26,363 nt of DNA from Clostridia bacterium (GTDB taxonomy: Bacteria; Bacillota; Clostridia; Christensenellales; Borkfalkiaceae): the NCBI GenBank assembly GCA_900766495.1, contig CAAFVM010000024.1:1-26363 (forward strand), in the 5' to 3' direction. Of the stretch, positions 16,033 to 25,140 are shown piece by piece. The notes below the pieces were generated by a model. It did not search any database. It saw only the letters and a list, made by a program, of their open reading frames with translations, and was not told where the DNA came from. Made by a program: the position numbers and the translations under genes. The stretch's first letter is position 1; each line of letters opens with the position of its first letter.

Positions 16033-16060
16033 CGGGCTGCCGCCTCAACGGAGCAGCCCG
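16033..16060. terminator. Hairpin between glycosidase and binding-protein genes
   Basis: CGGGCTGC / GCAGCCCG (8 bp) plus CG/CG closes a small loop. The T-rich tract lies on the plus-strand side (16061-16077), so it would terminate plus-strand (antisense) transcripts best. On the operon strand it may act as an mRNA-processing or stabilising hairpin. Confidence 0.55.
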
Positions 16061-16072
16061 CTTTTTATTTTT

Positions 16073-19000
16073 TTATTTGTCGCCGTATTTTTTTCTGCGA
16101 ACCAAAGTTACCGTTATAACGGCTATTGCCGCAAGAGATAAAGTGAACAAATCGCCGCTAACGCTTCCTCCGCACCCCTTGCAATCCTTGCACGAGGGGG
16201 TAAGATAATCGTCGTCTTTTTTATCGTCGGGCTTTTTATCCTCGTCGTAAGTGGGTTTGGTGTGGTCGCCCAACCTTAACAGCACGCACGAACCCGCTTC
16301 GGTTTCGATTGTTACCTCGTCTACGCCCAAAGCAATCCATTCGCCTTTGAATACGTCGTAAACGTCGGTTTTTCTGTCGAGCTTAACGGTTTTGCTTCCG
16401 CCGTAAGGCGATGAAAGCGAAACGTAATTCTGGTTTTTATACACAACGTCGTTTTCGGTTTCTACAAGTTTTTCGCCCGTCTTTTTAAGCGCGTTGCGCA
16501 TAAGTTCTTCGGGAACGTTGCCCACCGCCGAGTAAACCGACGTCCAGCTGCCGCCCTCGCAGGCTATTTCTTTAACCGCAAGCCCGCCGAGTTCTGTTCC
16601 GTAAAGGTTGCCCAGAACGGTTGCGTTTTCGTCAATAGAATAAAGCGTGGGACGAACGTGAGTAGATGACGCTTTGCCGTAAATATAACCGTTAAGTCCC
16701 GCTATAAGCCCGTTATCGCCATTTACCTTGATTGCGTAAGAGGTTCCCTCGGGCGCGAACGCAAGGTTAATTCCCACAAGGTCGGAAACGTATTCGGCGC
16801 TCATGCTGCCGTCTTCGCCGTAGATGCCGGGCGCGCCTACCCAAATTACGGTTTTGCCCGCTTTGCACGCCTGCGCTTTAATTGCCGCCTGCGTTTCTTC
16901 GTCTACGTTAGTGGCTACTATAAGGTAAACCGAATATTCTTTATGCAAGCCTTTTTTGAAATCGGAAAGATAAAGCATATCGTAAGAGGTGCCTATGTGA
17001 GCAAGGCTTTCTTTCTGATTGTAAAGCGCCTGATACAAATAATCGTAAGTTGCGTCGAAGTCGTAAGCCATGGTGGTTACAAGGTCGTCGCCTACGATAT
17101 AAGCTATTTCGGAAGTGTTCTGCGACGGATGATCTACCGAATATTTCCATTCTTTGCTCATCGTTTTTATAAGCGAATATATTTCGGGGTCGTTGAACCA
17201 GCCGCCGTACATGTCGTACCACCACAGACCGGCGCCCTTTATCATCATATTGGAAAAGTCGCGCTTCATCGCTTCGAGCGTGTCGCGCAGGGTATAAGTT
17301 TTACCCCATTCGGCAAGCACGTAAGGCTGGGTGGATTTGCTGTCGAAATAAACGGTACGGCTGTCGCACTCGATTATTGCAAGTTTGCCCGCGGCAAGCA
17401 CGCTGTCGACCATCATCATATACGACGCGCTCATGCCTATGCGGCGTTCGTCGTAGCAGACGGGCGCGCAAAGGAAATCGATGCTGTCGGACTGAAGAAT
17501 TTCGGAAATATAAGCGTTTACTATATTGGTCGATTCGTAGGTAAGCGCGATGGACAGATAACCGTTGTAAGTGCCTACAATCCACTTTCTGCCCGTGGCT
17601 TCTTTAACCACGTCGGCAAAATACAGAATGCTGTCGGTGGTAACGCGGCACATAAACAAGTGGAAATCAATAACGTTGCGCTGCGTTTTGCCGTCGAGAA
17701 GCGTTTTATAAGTCGTGGGGGTTCTTTCTTCCCACGTGGGAACGGTAGCCGTGGCAAGGGTTACGTTGTTGTCGCCCCAAGCCGCGCGTAAAGCCTCGTC
17801 GGTGCCGTATTTTTCGGTGAGCCATGCCCTGAATTCGGTTAAAGCCACCTTGCTGAAATCGGCGCAGGAGTTAAGAAGCTGGCTGTAATATTGCCATTCG
17901 AACGTATCGCCCGCGGCAATTTTTACCGAGTAAATATGTCCCGCATAGGGCTGCTTCATAACGTAAGCGAGTAAATCTCTGAAATATTTTGCGGTATCTT
18001 CGCGCCATTTTTTGGAAGCGTAGGTTACCGAGGGTTTTGCCGAAACGCTGTTTCCTTTGTTATCTATGGGCACCGTGTCGGGGTTAGCCCTCATCCACCA
18101 CCAAGGCGGATCGGCGGAGAGCATAAACATAAGCTTCGCCGTGGGCGCGCCCTGCAAGGTTTCGTAAACCATGTCGTCTATTATCGAAAAGTCGTATTTA
18201 TTATACCCCTGCCAAACCGCGCCGCTGCTGTTCATATTGTAACTGTAACAGTTGGGCAGACAGATGAGCTGAACGCCCGCATCAAGCATTCCGCTTGCAT
18301 ATTCGGTTTCAAACACCGTTTTTTGTTCGCGCAGATACATCATGGGAGCAACCGGCTCGCCGTCAATAACCAACCTCGTAACGCCGTCTATACGCTCCAC
18401 TTTGCTTTCGGTAAGTTTAATCTCGCCGGCGGATAGTTTTACGTAAGCGCCGCGCAGAATATTGCCGAAATAATCGCGGTTGGTAATATCGAACTCGTCC
18501 GAATCGAATTGCAGCATATACGAGCCGCTTACCAGATAATCGGGAACGAAAATCGAAAATACCATATTATATTTCACACCCGGTTCCCACTGCGAAGTAG
18601 GCACGCCTTTTATAAGAGTGGGGGTTACCCAGGCTCCTATAACCTCGTCTTCGTCGGCGGCGTATTTATCGCGGAAATTTACGGTAAATGTTAAATCGTC
18701 GGATATGGCTTTTTCAGAAGACATCTCGGCGGAGAACTGAATATAAGTGCCGCCGCGCGCCTGTTCGGTTACCGAAACCGCGTCGAACGTTATTGACGGA
18801 AGCAGATCGGTCGATTTTTTATAGTTGAGAACACCCCACGGCATGCACGAAACGAAACCTATAAAATAAGAGGTTTTCCAACCGGAATCGTCAAAGCCCG
18901 CGTTTTTCCAGCCGCTGGGAGCCGTTTCGGACGTAGGCAGAGTATTATCGGAATAAACTCTTTCTTTCTTGCCGCTTTCGTAAACTATTTCGAGGTCGAA

Positions 19001-21334
19001 CAACAAGCCCGAATAATAAGTGTTGTTTTTAACCTGGAAAGCAAGCACGTTTTCGCCGAGGTGAATATGCTCGGTTACGTCGGCTACAAGCACTTTCGCC
19101 CACGAATTTTTGCCCGGGTCGTCAATTTCTTTACCATTTACGAAAGTGGTCACGTTGTCGTCGCCGGTAAGCTGAATTATTGCCGAAACCGCCTTTTCGG
19201 CGGTGGTGAAACTTTTGCGGAAATAAGTGGTTTTATATTCGCCGCCGTAAGCTACGTCTACGTAGGGATAACATACCCACTGCCCCGACCAACCGAGTTT
19301 AGCCGCGGCGGGGTCGTAAGTTTTTTCAATTTTTAAATTATCGAAAGTCGCCGTGCCCTCGCCCGCGTTCACGAAGCAAAGTTTAGCGTATGCGCAGGAG
19401 GGTTGAACGAATTCCACGCTGAAAGTTCCGTCGCCGGCAATAGTGTAAGTTTTTTCCGAAACTTTTTTGTCGGCGGAAGAATACCATTCTATTTTTAACT
19501 GAGGCACTGCCCCGTTTTCGGCAGTATATTCGCCGGTAAACGTGTAACCGAAAGCGTAAAGAGCGGAGCTTAAAACGGTGGAAACCTCGTCGTTTGCGCC
19601 TAATACCAACTTGCCGTCTTTATAGTTTTCGGGCGAACCCGTCCAGCCCGCGGCAAGCCCGTCGGACGAAACGCTTTCGAAATCTTCAACATAAATAGTG
19701 TTGCCGCTTTCTTTTATAAATCCGCCGTCGATATAACAATCGGTTACCCCCGCGGAAAATTTAATCATCCAGCGTAGTTCCGCGGAATCGGCGGGCATAA
19801 CGTAACGCATCCACACGCTCGTCCATTCCGAATACCCTTCGCCGCTTTTCAAAAAGAAATAGGGCGATGTTATGGTGCTGGTCATTTGCTTCTGCGTGTT
19901 GTAAATATCCACCGAAATCGAAGCTTTAACGTCTTTGGAATTCTGCGATTTTACTTTAAAACCTATATCGTACGACTTCGCGCTCATTACCGGAGTGGTG
20001 CCTATGGAGCGCAACGTGTAATCGGAGGTGTAACTGTCGCGAATAAGGTGAATAGAAGATTCACCGTCGTAGAAAACTTCGTCGTCAAACGAAATTTCGT
20101 CGGCGTTGGTAACCAGCCAGCCGGTGAGCGAGTCGCCCGATACTCTTTCGAATCCGGGGTTGAACTCTATATTGTCAAGCAATTCGAACGTGAAAGAATC
20201 GTAATACGCGCCCTTTTCGCCGGTGGGTTTAACGTCTATTTGCATCATGCCGTAAGCCGCGTCGGGTTCCGCGGTGAAAACCGCGTCAACCCTTTTCCAC
20301 TTGCCGCCGTCGGTCATTCCGGTTACGGTTGCCGAATTTTCCCAGAAATAGGAGTTATTGTCGGTGCCGTTGCCGTTTGCTTTGAACTGGCGCAGGCATA
20401 TGGCGGTGGTTGCGGAGGTGGATTCGGTGCGGTAATAATAGCTGAATCTGTACGTCTTTCCTCCTTCCATAGCGAAACGATTGGTATTTAAAACGCCGCG
20501 TTTATCGCTTAAAGAAAGATTTACCACTTTCAACGAAGAGCCGTTTCTCGATTCGTCGCCGCTTACAACGGTAAAGCTGAAATCTTTCTGCACTTCCGAG
20601 CCGCTCGCCGTGGTCCAGAAATTCCACTCTTCGGGCGTGCCGTCGGTATTAAGGTCGTCGAACTCGCCGTTGAATATAAGGTTAGAACCTTGTTCGAATT
20701 TTATAAGCGACAGATTGTCGAACCAGACCGTGCCTTTGCCGTAACCTTGGAAGAACAAATACAAGCTTAATTTTTGCGCGGTTTCGGTTTGAATTTTGCG
20801 GCGGACTTTTATCCACCCGCCGTTGGTCGAGGTAATGTTTTCTTCAAGGTAATTCCAGCCGCCTATGTCGGTATGGAACATGGAAAACACGGTCATTCCC
20901 GAGCAGTTTTCCATTTTTACCCAGTAACTTAAAACGTAAGTGGAATTTGCTTCCACGTTTATCCAGTCGCCGGTTAAAAGAACCACCTGCGCGTTAAGAT
21001 TAGGGTTTGTTTTTACCGCTTTTACGGCGTTACTGCCCCCTACGCCCTCGCCTACCGCATATGAAAGAGTTACGTCGGTGCCCTCGGATATACCTTTTTC
21101 AACGAAAAAACTAAAATAATCGGGAGCTTCCGAGCCTTTTTCGAGGTCGCCGTTTATTACAAGCTCGCCGCCTGTCTCTTCGGTTTCGCCGTCGGCTTTA
21201 ACAAACCCGCTTTTTACGGGAGTTAAACCGAACGCAACCGCACTTAACACAAGCAGGACGGCAAGCGTTATTATCAGTTTGATTTTTAAAGGAGCCGCAA
21301 ACGCGCCCGCCTTTTTTACTTTTTTATTATCCAT
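16073..21334 (-). CDS. Giant multimodular surface glycosidase (GH42-like, clan GH-A)
   Basis: 1753 residues. N-terminal signal/anchor at about 17-45. Four CBM4/9-like beta-sandwich modules begin near 57, 211, 386 and 545, with motifs such as NGDLEKG, NGEFDD, NPGFERV and VEDFESV. A galactose-binding, GH2/GH78-like sandwich spans about 680-835, and a further beta domain about 840-975. The catalytic barrel (about 985-1410) resembles beta-galactosidase GH42-like proteins: DGEPVAPMMYLRE, LSADPPWWWMR, Glu1146 in AGDTFEW as likely acid/base and Glu1322 in IIECDSRT as likely nucleophile. A GATase-like domain follows (about 1412-1600). The end has an Asp/Lys linker, CKDCKGCGGS, one membrane segment and RRKK, suggesting C-terminal anchoring. 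First gene of the operon, with an AGAGG site before its ATG. The exact glycoside family is unsure. Confidence 0.75.
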   Translation of the reverse strand: MDNKKVKKAGAFAAPLKIKLIITLAVLLVLSAVAFGLTPVKSGFVKADGETEETGGELVINGDLEKGSEAPDYFSFFVEKGISEGTDVTLSYAVGEGVGGSNAVKAVKTNPNLNAQVVLLTGDWINVEANSTYVLSYWVKMENCSGMTVFSMFHTDIGGWNYLEENITSTNGGWIKVRRKIQTETAQKLSLYLFFQGYGKGTVWFDNLSLIKFEQGSNLIFNGEFDDLNTDGTPEEWNFWTTASGSEVQKDFSFTVVSGDESRNGSSLKVVNLSLSDKRGVLNTNRFAMEGGKTYRFSYYYRTESTSATTAICLRQFKANGNGTDNNSYFWENSATVTGMTDGGKWKRVDAVFTAEPDAAYGMMQIDVKPTGEKGAYYDSFTFELLDNIEFNPGFERVSGDSLTGWLVTNADEISFDDEVFYDGESSIHLIRDSYTSDYTLRSIGTTPVMSAKSYDIGFKVKSQNSKDVKASISVDIYNTQKQMTSTITSPYFFLKSGEGYSEWTSVWMRYVMPADSAELRWMIKFSAGVTDCYIDGGFIKESGNTIYVEDFESVSSDGLAAGWTGSPENYKDGKLVLGANDEVSTVLSSALYAFGYTFTGEYTAENGAVPQLKIEWYSSADKKVSEKTYTIAGDGTFSVEFVQPSCAYAKLCFVNAGEGTATFDNLKIEKTYDPAAAKLGWSGQWVCYPYVDVAYGGEYKTTYFRKSFTTAEKAVSAIIQLTGDDNVTTFVNGKEIDDPGKNSWAKVLVADVTEHIHLGENVLAFQVKNNTYYSGLLFDLEIVYESGKKERVYSDNTLPTSETAPSGWKNAGFDDSGWKTSYFIGFVSCMPWGVLNYKKSTDLLPSITFDAVSVTEQARGGTYIQFSAEMSSEKAISDDLTFTVNFRDKYAADEDEVIGAWVTPTLIKGVPTSQWEPGVKYNMVFSIFVPDYLVSGSYMLQFDSDEFDITNRDYFGNILRGAYVKLSAGEIKLTESKVERIDGVTRLVIDGEPVAPMMYLREQKTVFETEYASGMLDAGVQLICLPNCYSYNMNSSGAVWQGYNKYDFSIIDDMVYETLQGAPTAKLMFMLSADPPWWWMRANPDTVPIDNKGNSVSAKPSVTYASKKWREDTAKYFRDLLAYVMKQPYAGHIYSVKIAAGDTFEWQYYSQLLNSCADFSKVALTEFRAWLTEKYGTDEALRAAWGDNNVTLATATVPTWEERTPTTYKTLLDGKTQRNVIDFHLFMCRVTTDSILYFADVVKEATGRKWIVGTYNGYLSIALTYESTNIVNAYISEILQSDSIDFLCAPVCYDERRIGMSASYMMMVDSVLAAGKLAIIECDSRTVYFDSKSTQPYVLAEWGKTYTLRDTLEAMKRDFSNMMIKGAGLWWYDMYGGWFNDPEIYSLIKTMSKEWKYSVDHPSQNTSEIAYIVGDDLVTTMAYDFDATYDYLYQALYNQKESLAHIGTSYDMLYLSDFKKGLHKEYSVYLIVATNVDEETQAAIKAQACKAGKTVIWVGAPGIYGEDGSMSAEYVSDLVGINLAFAPEGTSYAIKVNGDNGLIAGLNGYIYGKASSTHVRPTLYSIDENATVLGNLYGTELGGLAVKEIACEGGSWTSVYSAVGNVPEELMRNALKKTGEKLVETENDVVYKNQNYVSLSSPYGGSKTVKLDRKTDVYDVFKGEWIALGVDEVTIETEAGSCVLLRLGDHTKPTYDEDKKPDDKKDDDYLTPSCKDCKGCGGSVSGDLFTLSLAAIAVITVTLVRRKKYGDK

Positions 21335-21349
21335 TTTTACCTCTCTTTC

Positions 21350-21373
21350 GGCAAACTTTTCGCCGTATTTATA
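21350..21373 (-). promoter_or_regulatory. Possible promoter and operator of the glycan operon
   Basis: TATAAA (21368-21373 on the minus strand) could be a -10 about 35 bases before the giant glycosidase gene, but no -35 was found. Next to it is the inverted repeat CGGC-N9-GCCG (21349-21365). The same GGC-N9-GCC spacing recurs in the inverted repeat before the CBM protein gene. Confidence 0.25.
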
Positions 21374-21383
21374 AGGGAGTTTC

Positions 21384-21512
21384 TTTCTTCTTCCCCGCGA
21401 CGGGGGCGTTTACTGTTGTTTAGGTTTTGTTCCGCGAGGGTTAAGCAGTGCCGCTACTCAATCAACGTTTCCGCGAGATGAAAGGGCGGCGCTTCGCTTG
21501 CTCAACATGACA
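21384..21512 (-). repeat. Dispersed mosaic repeat, reversed copy
   Basis: Contains TTCTTCCCCGCGACGGGG, CCGCGAGGGTTAAGCAGTG and GCTCAACATGACA, the reverse complements of blocks seen at 9862-10023 and 24900-25059. The arrangement is partly scrambled. Confidence 0.75.
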
Positions 21513-21587
21513 AAAAACTTTTTATGTAAATGCCGTTAATCGACTTATACGCCCGTTTTTTGTTTTTATGCGTCGCCGCCTTACACT

Positions 21588-21720
21588 GCCCTGTCATTCC
21601 GAGCATTTTATTTTCTGTCATTCCGAGCGTAGCCGAGGAATCTCGTGGAAACGATTCTTTCTTCTTCCCCGCGACAAGCCTTTTCTGTTATTAAGACTTT
21701 TTTCGCGAGGGAAAACTCTC
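21588..21720 (-). repeat. Dispersed mosaic repeat, second reversed copy
   Basis: CTGTCATTCCGAGC occurs twice (21590 and 21615). It is followed by GTAGCCGAGGAATCTCGTGG and TTCTTCCCCGCGAC. Together with the copy at 21384-21512 it fills most of the gene-free 21335-21780. Confidence 0.75.
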
Positions 21721-21780
21721 ACTGCCATTCTGCCGAAACGAACGCGGCGGCTTGACTACCGCTTTACTATGAAAAAGTCT

Positions 21781-21815
21781 TTTTAAGGGGCGAAGCAAGC
21801 CCCCGCCCCTTAAAA
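21781..21815. terminator. Terminator of the CBM protein gene
   Basis: TTTTAAGGGGCG (21781-21792) pairs with CGCCCCTTAAAA (21804-21815), a 12-bp stem about 30 bases after the stop codon. A/T runs flank both sides, so it may work in both directions. Confidence 0.7.
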
Positions 21816-21844
21816 TTAAGTTTTAGTTTATTAGCAAATTATTC

Positions 21845-24667
21845 TTACGCGCGTTTAGCTTTTAAAACGAAAGCCAGAGCAACGGCAACAAGAATAAGAG
21901 CAAATCCTCCGTTAAACCCGGCAGAAGAAGAACAACCTTCCATTACTTCTCTTTCGGGAAGTTTTTTGAACACTGCCGAAACAGTCGCGTCGCCGGCAAC
22001 GGTAAAGGTGTTTCCTTCGATAGTTTCGCCGTTTACGGTGATATAATCGAGCTCATAGCCCTCTGCCGCGGTAGCGGTAACGGTTACGGTTTCGCCGTCG
22101 TAAGCGTTGGCAACGTCAACCGTAACGGTGCCGTTTTCAGCGGTAGCGGCGGTAATGCTTCTGAACAACGGATCCTTTTCGAACGTAGCCGAAACTACCG
22201 CAGCGCCGTCAACGGTAAAGGTATTGCCTTCGATGGCAACGCCGTTTACGGTTATGGCAACAAGCTTATATCCGCGCTCCGCGGTTGCGGTTACGGTTAC
22301 TTCGGTTTTTTCCATAATAGTATAGGGGAATTCGGTTATTGCCGTATCGCCGACGGTCAGTTTAACGCTTCCGTTTTCTGTTTCGCCTACGCTAAGCGTA
22401 ACGTTTTCGGGCGAGCGCACTTCGGTTTCGGCAGTTTTGCTTTGTGTCGCAAAACGATTGTCTTCAAAAGTTACGGTGTAAAGCCCTGTGCCTTTTTCGT
22501 ATAAAGTAGCGGTGTTATCGGTAATAACCGCGGTTGCGGTTTCGGTAACGGTGCTCTTCGCGCCGCAGATATAAAGCATAGTCGCGGTGCAGGTTTTGTT
22601 ATCTTCCGACCATTCGTAAATCGCTTCGCTGTTGCTTACGGGAACGTTGGCGCAATCGTCGCCGTGAACGTGACTTCCGATGAATATCTTTTTAATAGCA
22701 ACATATTCGCTTGCAGAATATTTGATTTTAACCGCGGTTGTTCCCTCGGGAAGAACGAACACTCCGTCGTCGGTGGCTTCTATTTCTTTTTCGCCTACGA
22801 TAAGAGTAACTTTCGCTTCTCCCTGGAAGAATTCCTGTTCAACCACTATCGCGTTTGCGGTAACGGCTATTTCGTCGCTTATTGCGGTAGCCGCGGCTTC
22901 GGCGGTTCCGAACAGGTTAAGTTTCCAATCGGTGTTATTGTCTTGGAATTTAAGCCCGTAAATTCCGCCGTTTTCAAAAGTCCAACCCGTCCATTCGTTT
23001 TGAATGTTACCGTTGAATTCGCCGTAAACAAAAACGTTTTCGCCAAGAACCTCGGTAGACGAAGCTGCAAAACTTTGGTTTGCAACGTAAGTATTACCGT
23101 CGGAATCGGTTATTTGAATATTTCTTATATAAAGAGGATACGATTGTCCGGTTAATGCGCCTGCGTCGTCAAAAGTGCCGCCGTTAGAATCGCCGTTAAT
23201 TTCAATATGTTCGGCTTCTCTTCCGTCAGCCATAGTTTTACCCGCTTCAAAATCAACGGTCTTCGAAGTCCACGCTTCAGCCGAATATCCGAATCCGCCA
23301 AGCAAAGCTACGTGGTTTTTCCAGTCGTTTCCGAGCTGAACCAAGCCCTCGCCCGCGCCCGAACGATATTCAAAACTCAAAGTGTAAGTTTTTCCTTTTT
23401 CAAGATGGGTTATATCTATATCGATATAGCTTCTGCTGCCACTGTCGGGTCCGATAGAATGGTTACCCGCAACGTAAACATAAGAACCGTCTTTTTGTTT
23501 AGCGAAGTTCGAGCTTGCTCCGATTACCGGATAGCCCGCAGTATAAACGCCCGAGAACGTTCCGCCGGGCAAATATTGCATCGGGTCGGCTTCGTCAAGA
23601 CAAGTGATATAAAATTCGTCAACCAAGAAATGTCCGCGAGCAATGAGATTCAAATAATTTATAGTTTTTGTTCCAGCCGCTCCCGTAACATCAAAGTCCT
23701 GCGAAAAACTCGTCCAAACATTCTGTTCGCCTCTAGGCGCATCTAACCAATAAAGGTCGGTTCCGTCAGTATAATACCCGTCCATACGAATTTGAAGCTT
23801 GCTGTCAAGTCTGCCGGCTTCAAGGAATTTATATTTGAACGAAACGTTATAACGTTTTCCGCCCACAAGCTTACCGAAAACGGCTTTCAAAACGTCTTGG
23901 TCTTTTAGTTCAAGCGAAGAGCCGTCGCCGTCGCTGCTGTCGGTAGAAAGATTTGCGGCAGTCAAAGTAGCCATACCGGCTCTGCCCCAACCGTCGGCGG
24001 CTCCGTTATCCAAATTACCTATAGTAAGAAGACTAAAGAAAGGAGCGGACTTTGCTATAGCAGTAGATTCTTTAACGGTAATATCGTCAATATAGAATTT
24101 ACCGATACCTTCGGCTCTTAAGCAAATTACCATGCTGGTTTCGCTTGCGCCCGTAGTGTGGTAAAAACTATATTCGGTCCATTCTTTAACCGAACCGATT
24201 GCCGTAAAATTACTGTCGGTGTGCTTTTCTATGCACGCGGTAAGTTTGTTCTTCGCATTGTCGGCGCAATCGGTTTTAACCCAAGCCGAAATTTTATAAG
24301 TCTGGTTGGCTTTTACGTCGAACCTGTAAGAATAAGCTACGAACTCGTCGGTCCCTTCGTTACGCTCCATAAGCATTCCGTTACCCGTATGCCCGTCGGC
24401 AACAGCCTTTAAGAACATTTTATCGGATTCGTAGTAAAAGCCTCCGTTTTTAGGCGTGCTCTTTTTATGCGTGGGGTCGTAAAAATAATATTGCCAGCCG
24501 CTTAACGCCTCGTTTGTGGCAGAAACGGCAACCGCGCTGTTAGTAAAACCCTGCGTAGCCGCACCCGCCGTTTTTACGTTTAAGGCGAGAGGCGAAAACG
24601 CAAGACCAAACGACAACGCAAATGCAATTACCGCAGCCGATAAGCTGCGTTTACGTGTTTTTCTCAT
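21845..24667 (-). CDS. Surface carbohydrate-binding protein with InlB-type repeats
   Basis: 940 residues from the ATG at 24667, which has AAGGAG about seven bases upstream; a TTG at 24685 is rejected. Signal peptide (about 8-36, ending AGAA). Three to four CBM4/9-like beta-sandwich modules follow (about 38-195, 205-350, 360-520 and 535-670), with phrases such as FDVKANQTYKISAWVKTD and FYIDDITVKE. A domain with HVHGDDC and TWSEDNKTCTAT-like text is at about 675-757, then two InlB-type/Flg_new-like repeats (about 758-835 and 836-904) sharing ITVNG-x-x-IEGNTFTV. The C-terminus is EGCSSSAGF, a membrane helix and KAKRA. No enzyme domain is seen, so it is probably a glycan-binding partner of the neighbouring glycosidase system. 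It forms a single-gene unit with its own promoter and terminator. Confidence 0.75.
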   Translation of the reverse strand: MRKTRKRSLSAAVIAFALSFGLAFSPLALNVKTAGAATQGFTNSAVAVSATNEALSGWQYYFYDPTHKKSTPKNGGFYYESDKMFLKAVADGHTGNGMLMERNEGTDEFVAYSYRFDVKANQTYKISAWVKTDCADNAKNKLTACIEKHTDSNFTAIGSVKEWTEYSFYHTTGASETSMVICLRAEGIGKFYIDDITVKESTAIAKSAPFFSLLTIGNLDNGAADGWGRAGMATLTAANLSTDSSDGDGSSLELKDQDVLKAVFGKLVGGKRYNVSFKYKFLEAGRLDSKLQIRMDGYYTDGTDLYWLDAPRGEQNVWTSFSQDFDVTGAAGTKTINYLNLIARGHFLVDEFYITCLDEADPMQYLPGGTFSGVYTAGYPVIGASSNFAKQKDGSYVYVAGNHSIGPDSGSRSYIDIDITHLEKGKTYTLSFEYRSGAGEGLVQLGNDWKNHVALLGGFGYSAEAWTSKTVDFEAGKTMADGREAEHIEINGDSNGGTFDDAGALTGQSYPLYIRNIQITDSDGNTYVANQSFAASSTEVLGENVFVYGEFNGNIQNEWTGWTFENGGIYGLKFQDNNTDWKLNLFGTAEAAATAISDEIAVTANAIVVEQEFFQGEAKVTLIVGEKEIEATDDGVFVLPEGTTAVKIKYSASEYVAIKKIFIGSHVHGDDCANVPVSNSEAIYEWSEDNKTCTATMLYICGAKSTVTETATAVITDNTATLYEKGTGLYTVTFEDNRFATQSKTAETEVRSPENVTLSVGETENGSVKLTVGDTAITEFPYTIMEKTEVTVTATAERGYKLVAITVNGVAIEGNTFTVDGAAVVSATFEKDPLFRSITAATAENGTVTVDVANAYDGETVTVTATAAEGYELDYITVNGETIEGNTFTVAGDATVSAVFKKLPEREVMEGCSSSAGFNGGFALILVAVALAFVLKAKRA

Positions 24668-24714
24668 TGATTTTCTCCTTACCAAAATTTATTATGCCCT
24701 GTTTGAGCAACTAT

Positions 24715-24750
24715 ATTGTATCACCGCAAAAGGCTTTCGTCTTGCCTTTT
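24715..24750 (-). promoter_or_regulatory. Extended -10 promoter with overlapping inverted repeat
   Basis: On the minus strand TGATACAAT (24715-24723) is an extended -10 about 45 bases before the CBM protein gene, with a poor -35. The inverted repeat AAAAGGC-N9-GCCTTTT (24728-24750) covers the -35 zone and could be an operator, for example for the AraC protein encoded nearby. On the plus strand the same repeat followed by Ts looks like a terminator. Confidence 0.4.
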
Positions 24751-24847
24751 TTTATAGAAAAAGTGTGTTTTTATATAATTTTGCTTGCCAAGGGTATGTT
24801 TTGAGGCGACTTTTCTGTCTTTTTTTAAAAAACTTTGTTTAAAACTC

Positions 24848-24876
24848 TTGTCTGCCCGCTTTTTTGTTGATATAAT
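24848..24876 (+). promoter_or_regulatory. Promoter of the AraC-family gene
   Basis: TTGTCT (24848-24853) and a perfect TATAAT (24871-24876) are separated by 17 bases. Transcription would start near 24883, giving an about 258-base leader filled with dispersed repeats before the AraC-family start codon. Confidence 0.65.
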
Positions 24877-24899
24877 ACAAGCGAAAAACTCTTTTACCC

Positions 24900-25090
24900 T
24901 GTCATGTTGAGCTTGTCGAAACATCTCGCGGAAGCGTTGCTTGATTAACGACACCACTTAACCCTCGCGGCGGTAAACTTAAATGAAAGTAAACACCTTG
25001 TCGCGGGGAAGAAGAAAAAATCGTTTCCACGAGATTCCTCGGCTTCGCTCGGAATGACAGAAGAAAACCCCGCCGCGGGGAAGAAGAAAG
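24900..25090 (+). repeat. Dispersed mosaic repeat in the AraC leader
   Basis: Modules in order: TGTCATGTTGAGC...CTCGCGGAAGCG (24900-24936), TTGATTAACGACACCACTTA with CCCTCGCGGCGG (24940-25010), and TTCCACGAGATTCCTCGG...GGAATGACAG (25022-25059), then CCCCGCCGCGGGGAAG. The same modules occur in different combinations elsewhere in the window. Confidence 0.8.
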
Positions 25091-25140
25091 AATCCACACA
25101 CCCTCACACACAAATATATGAATAAGGAAAAACATTAATT

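Noticed and set aside
24668..24685. Upstream TTG start for the CBM protein
   Set aside because: The ATG at 24667 has a properly spaced AAGGAG. The TTG would place that site inside the gene and adds only six residues before the signal peptide.
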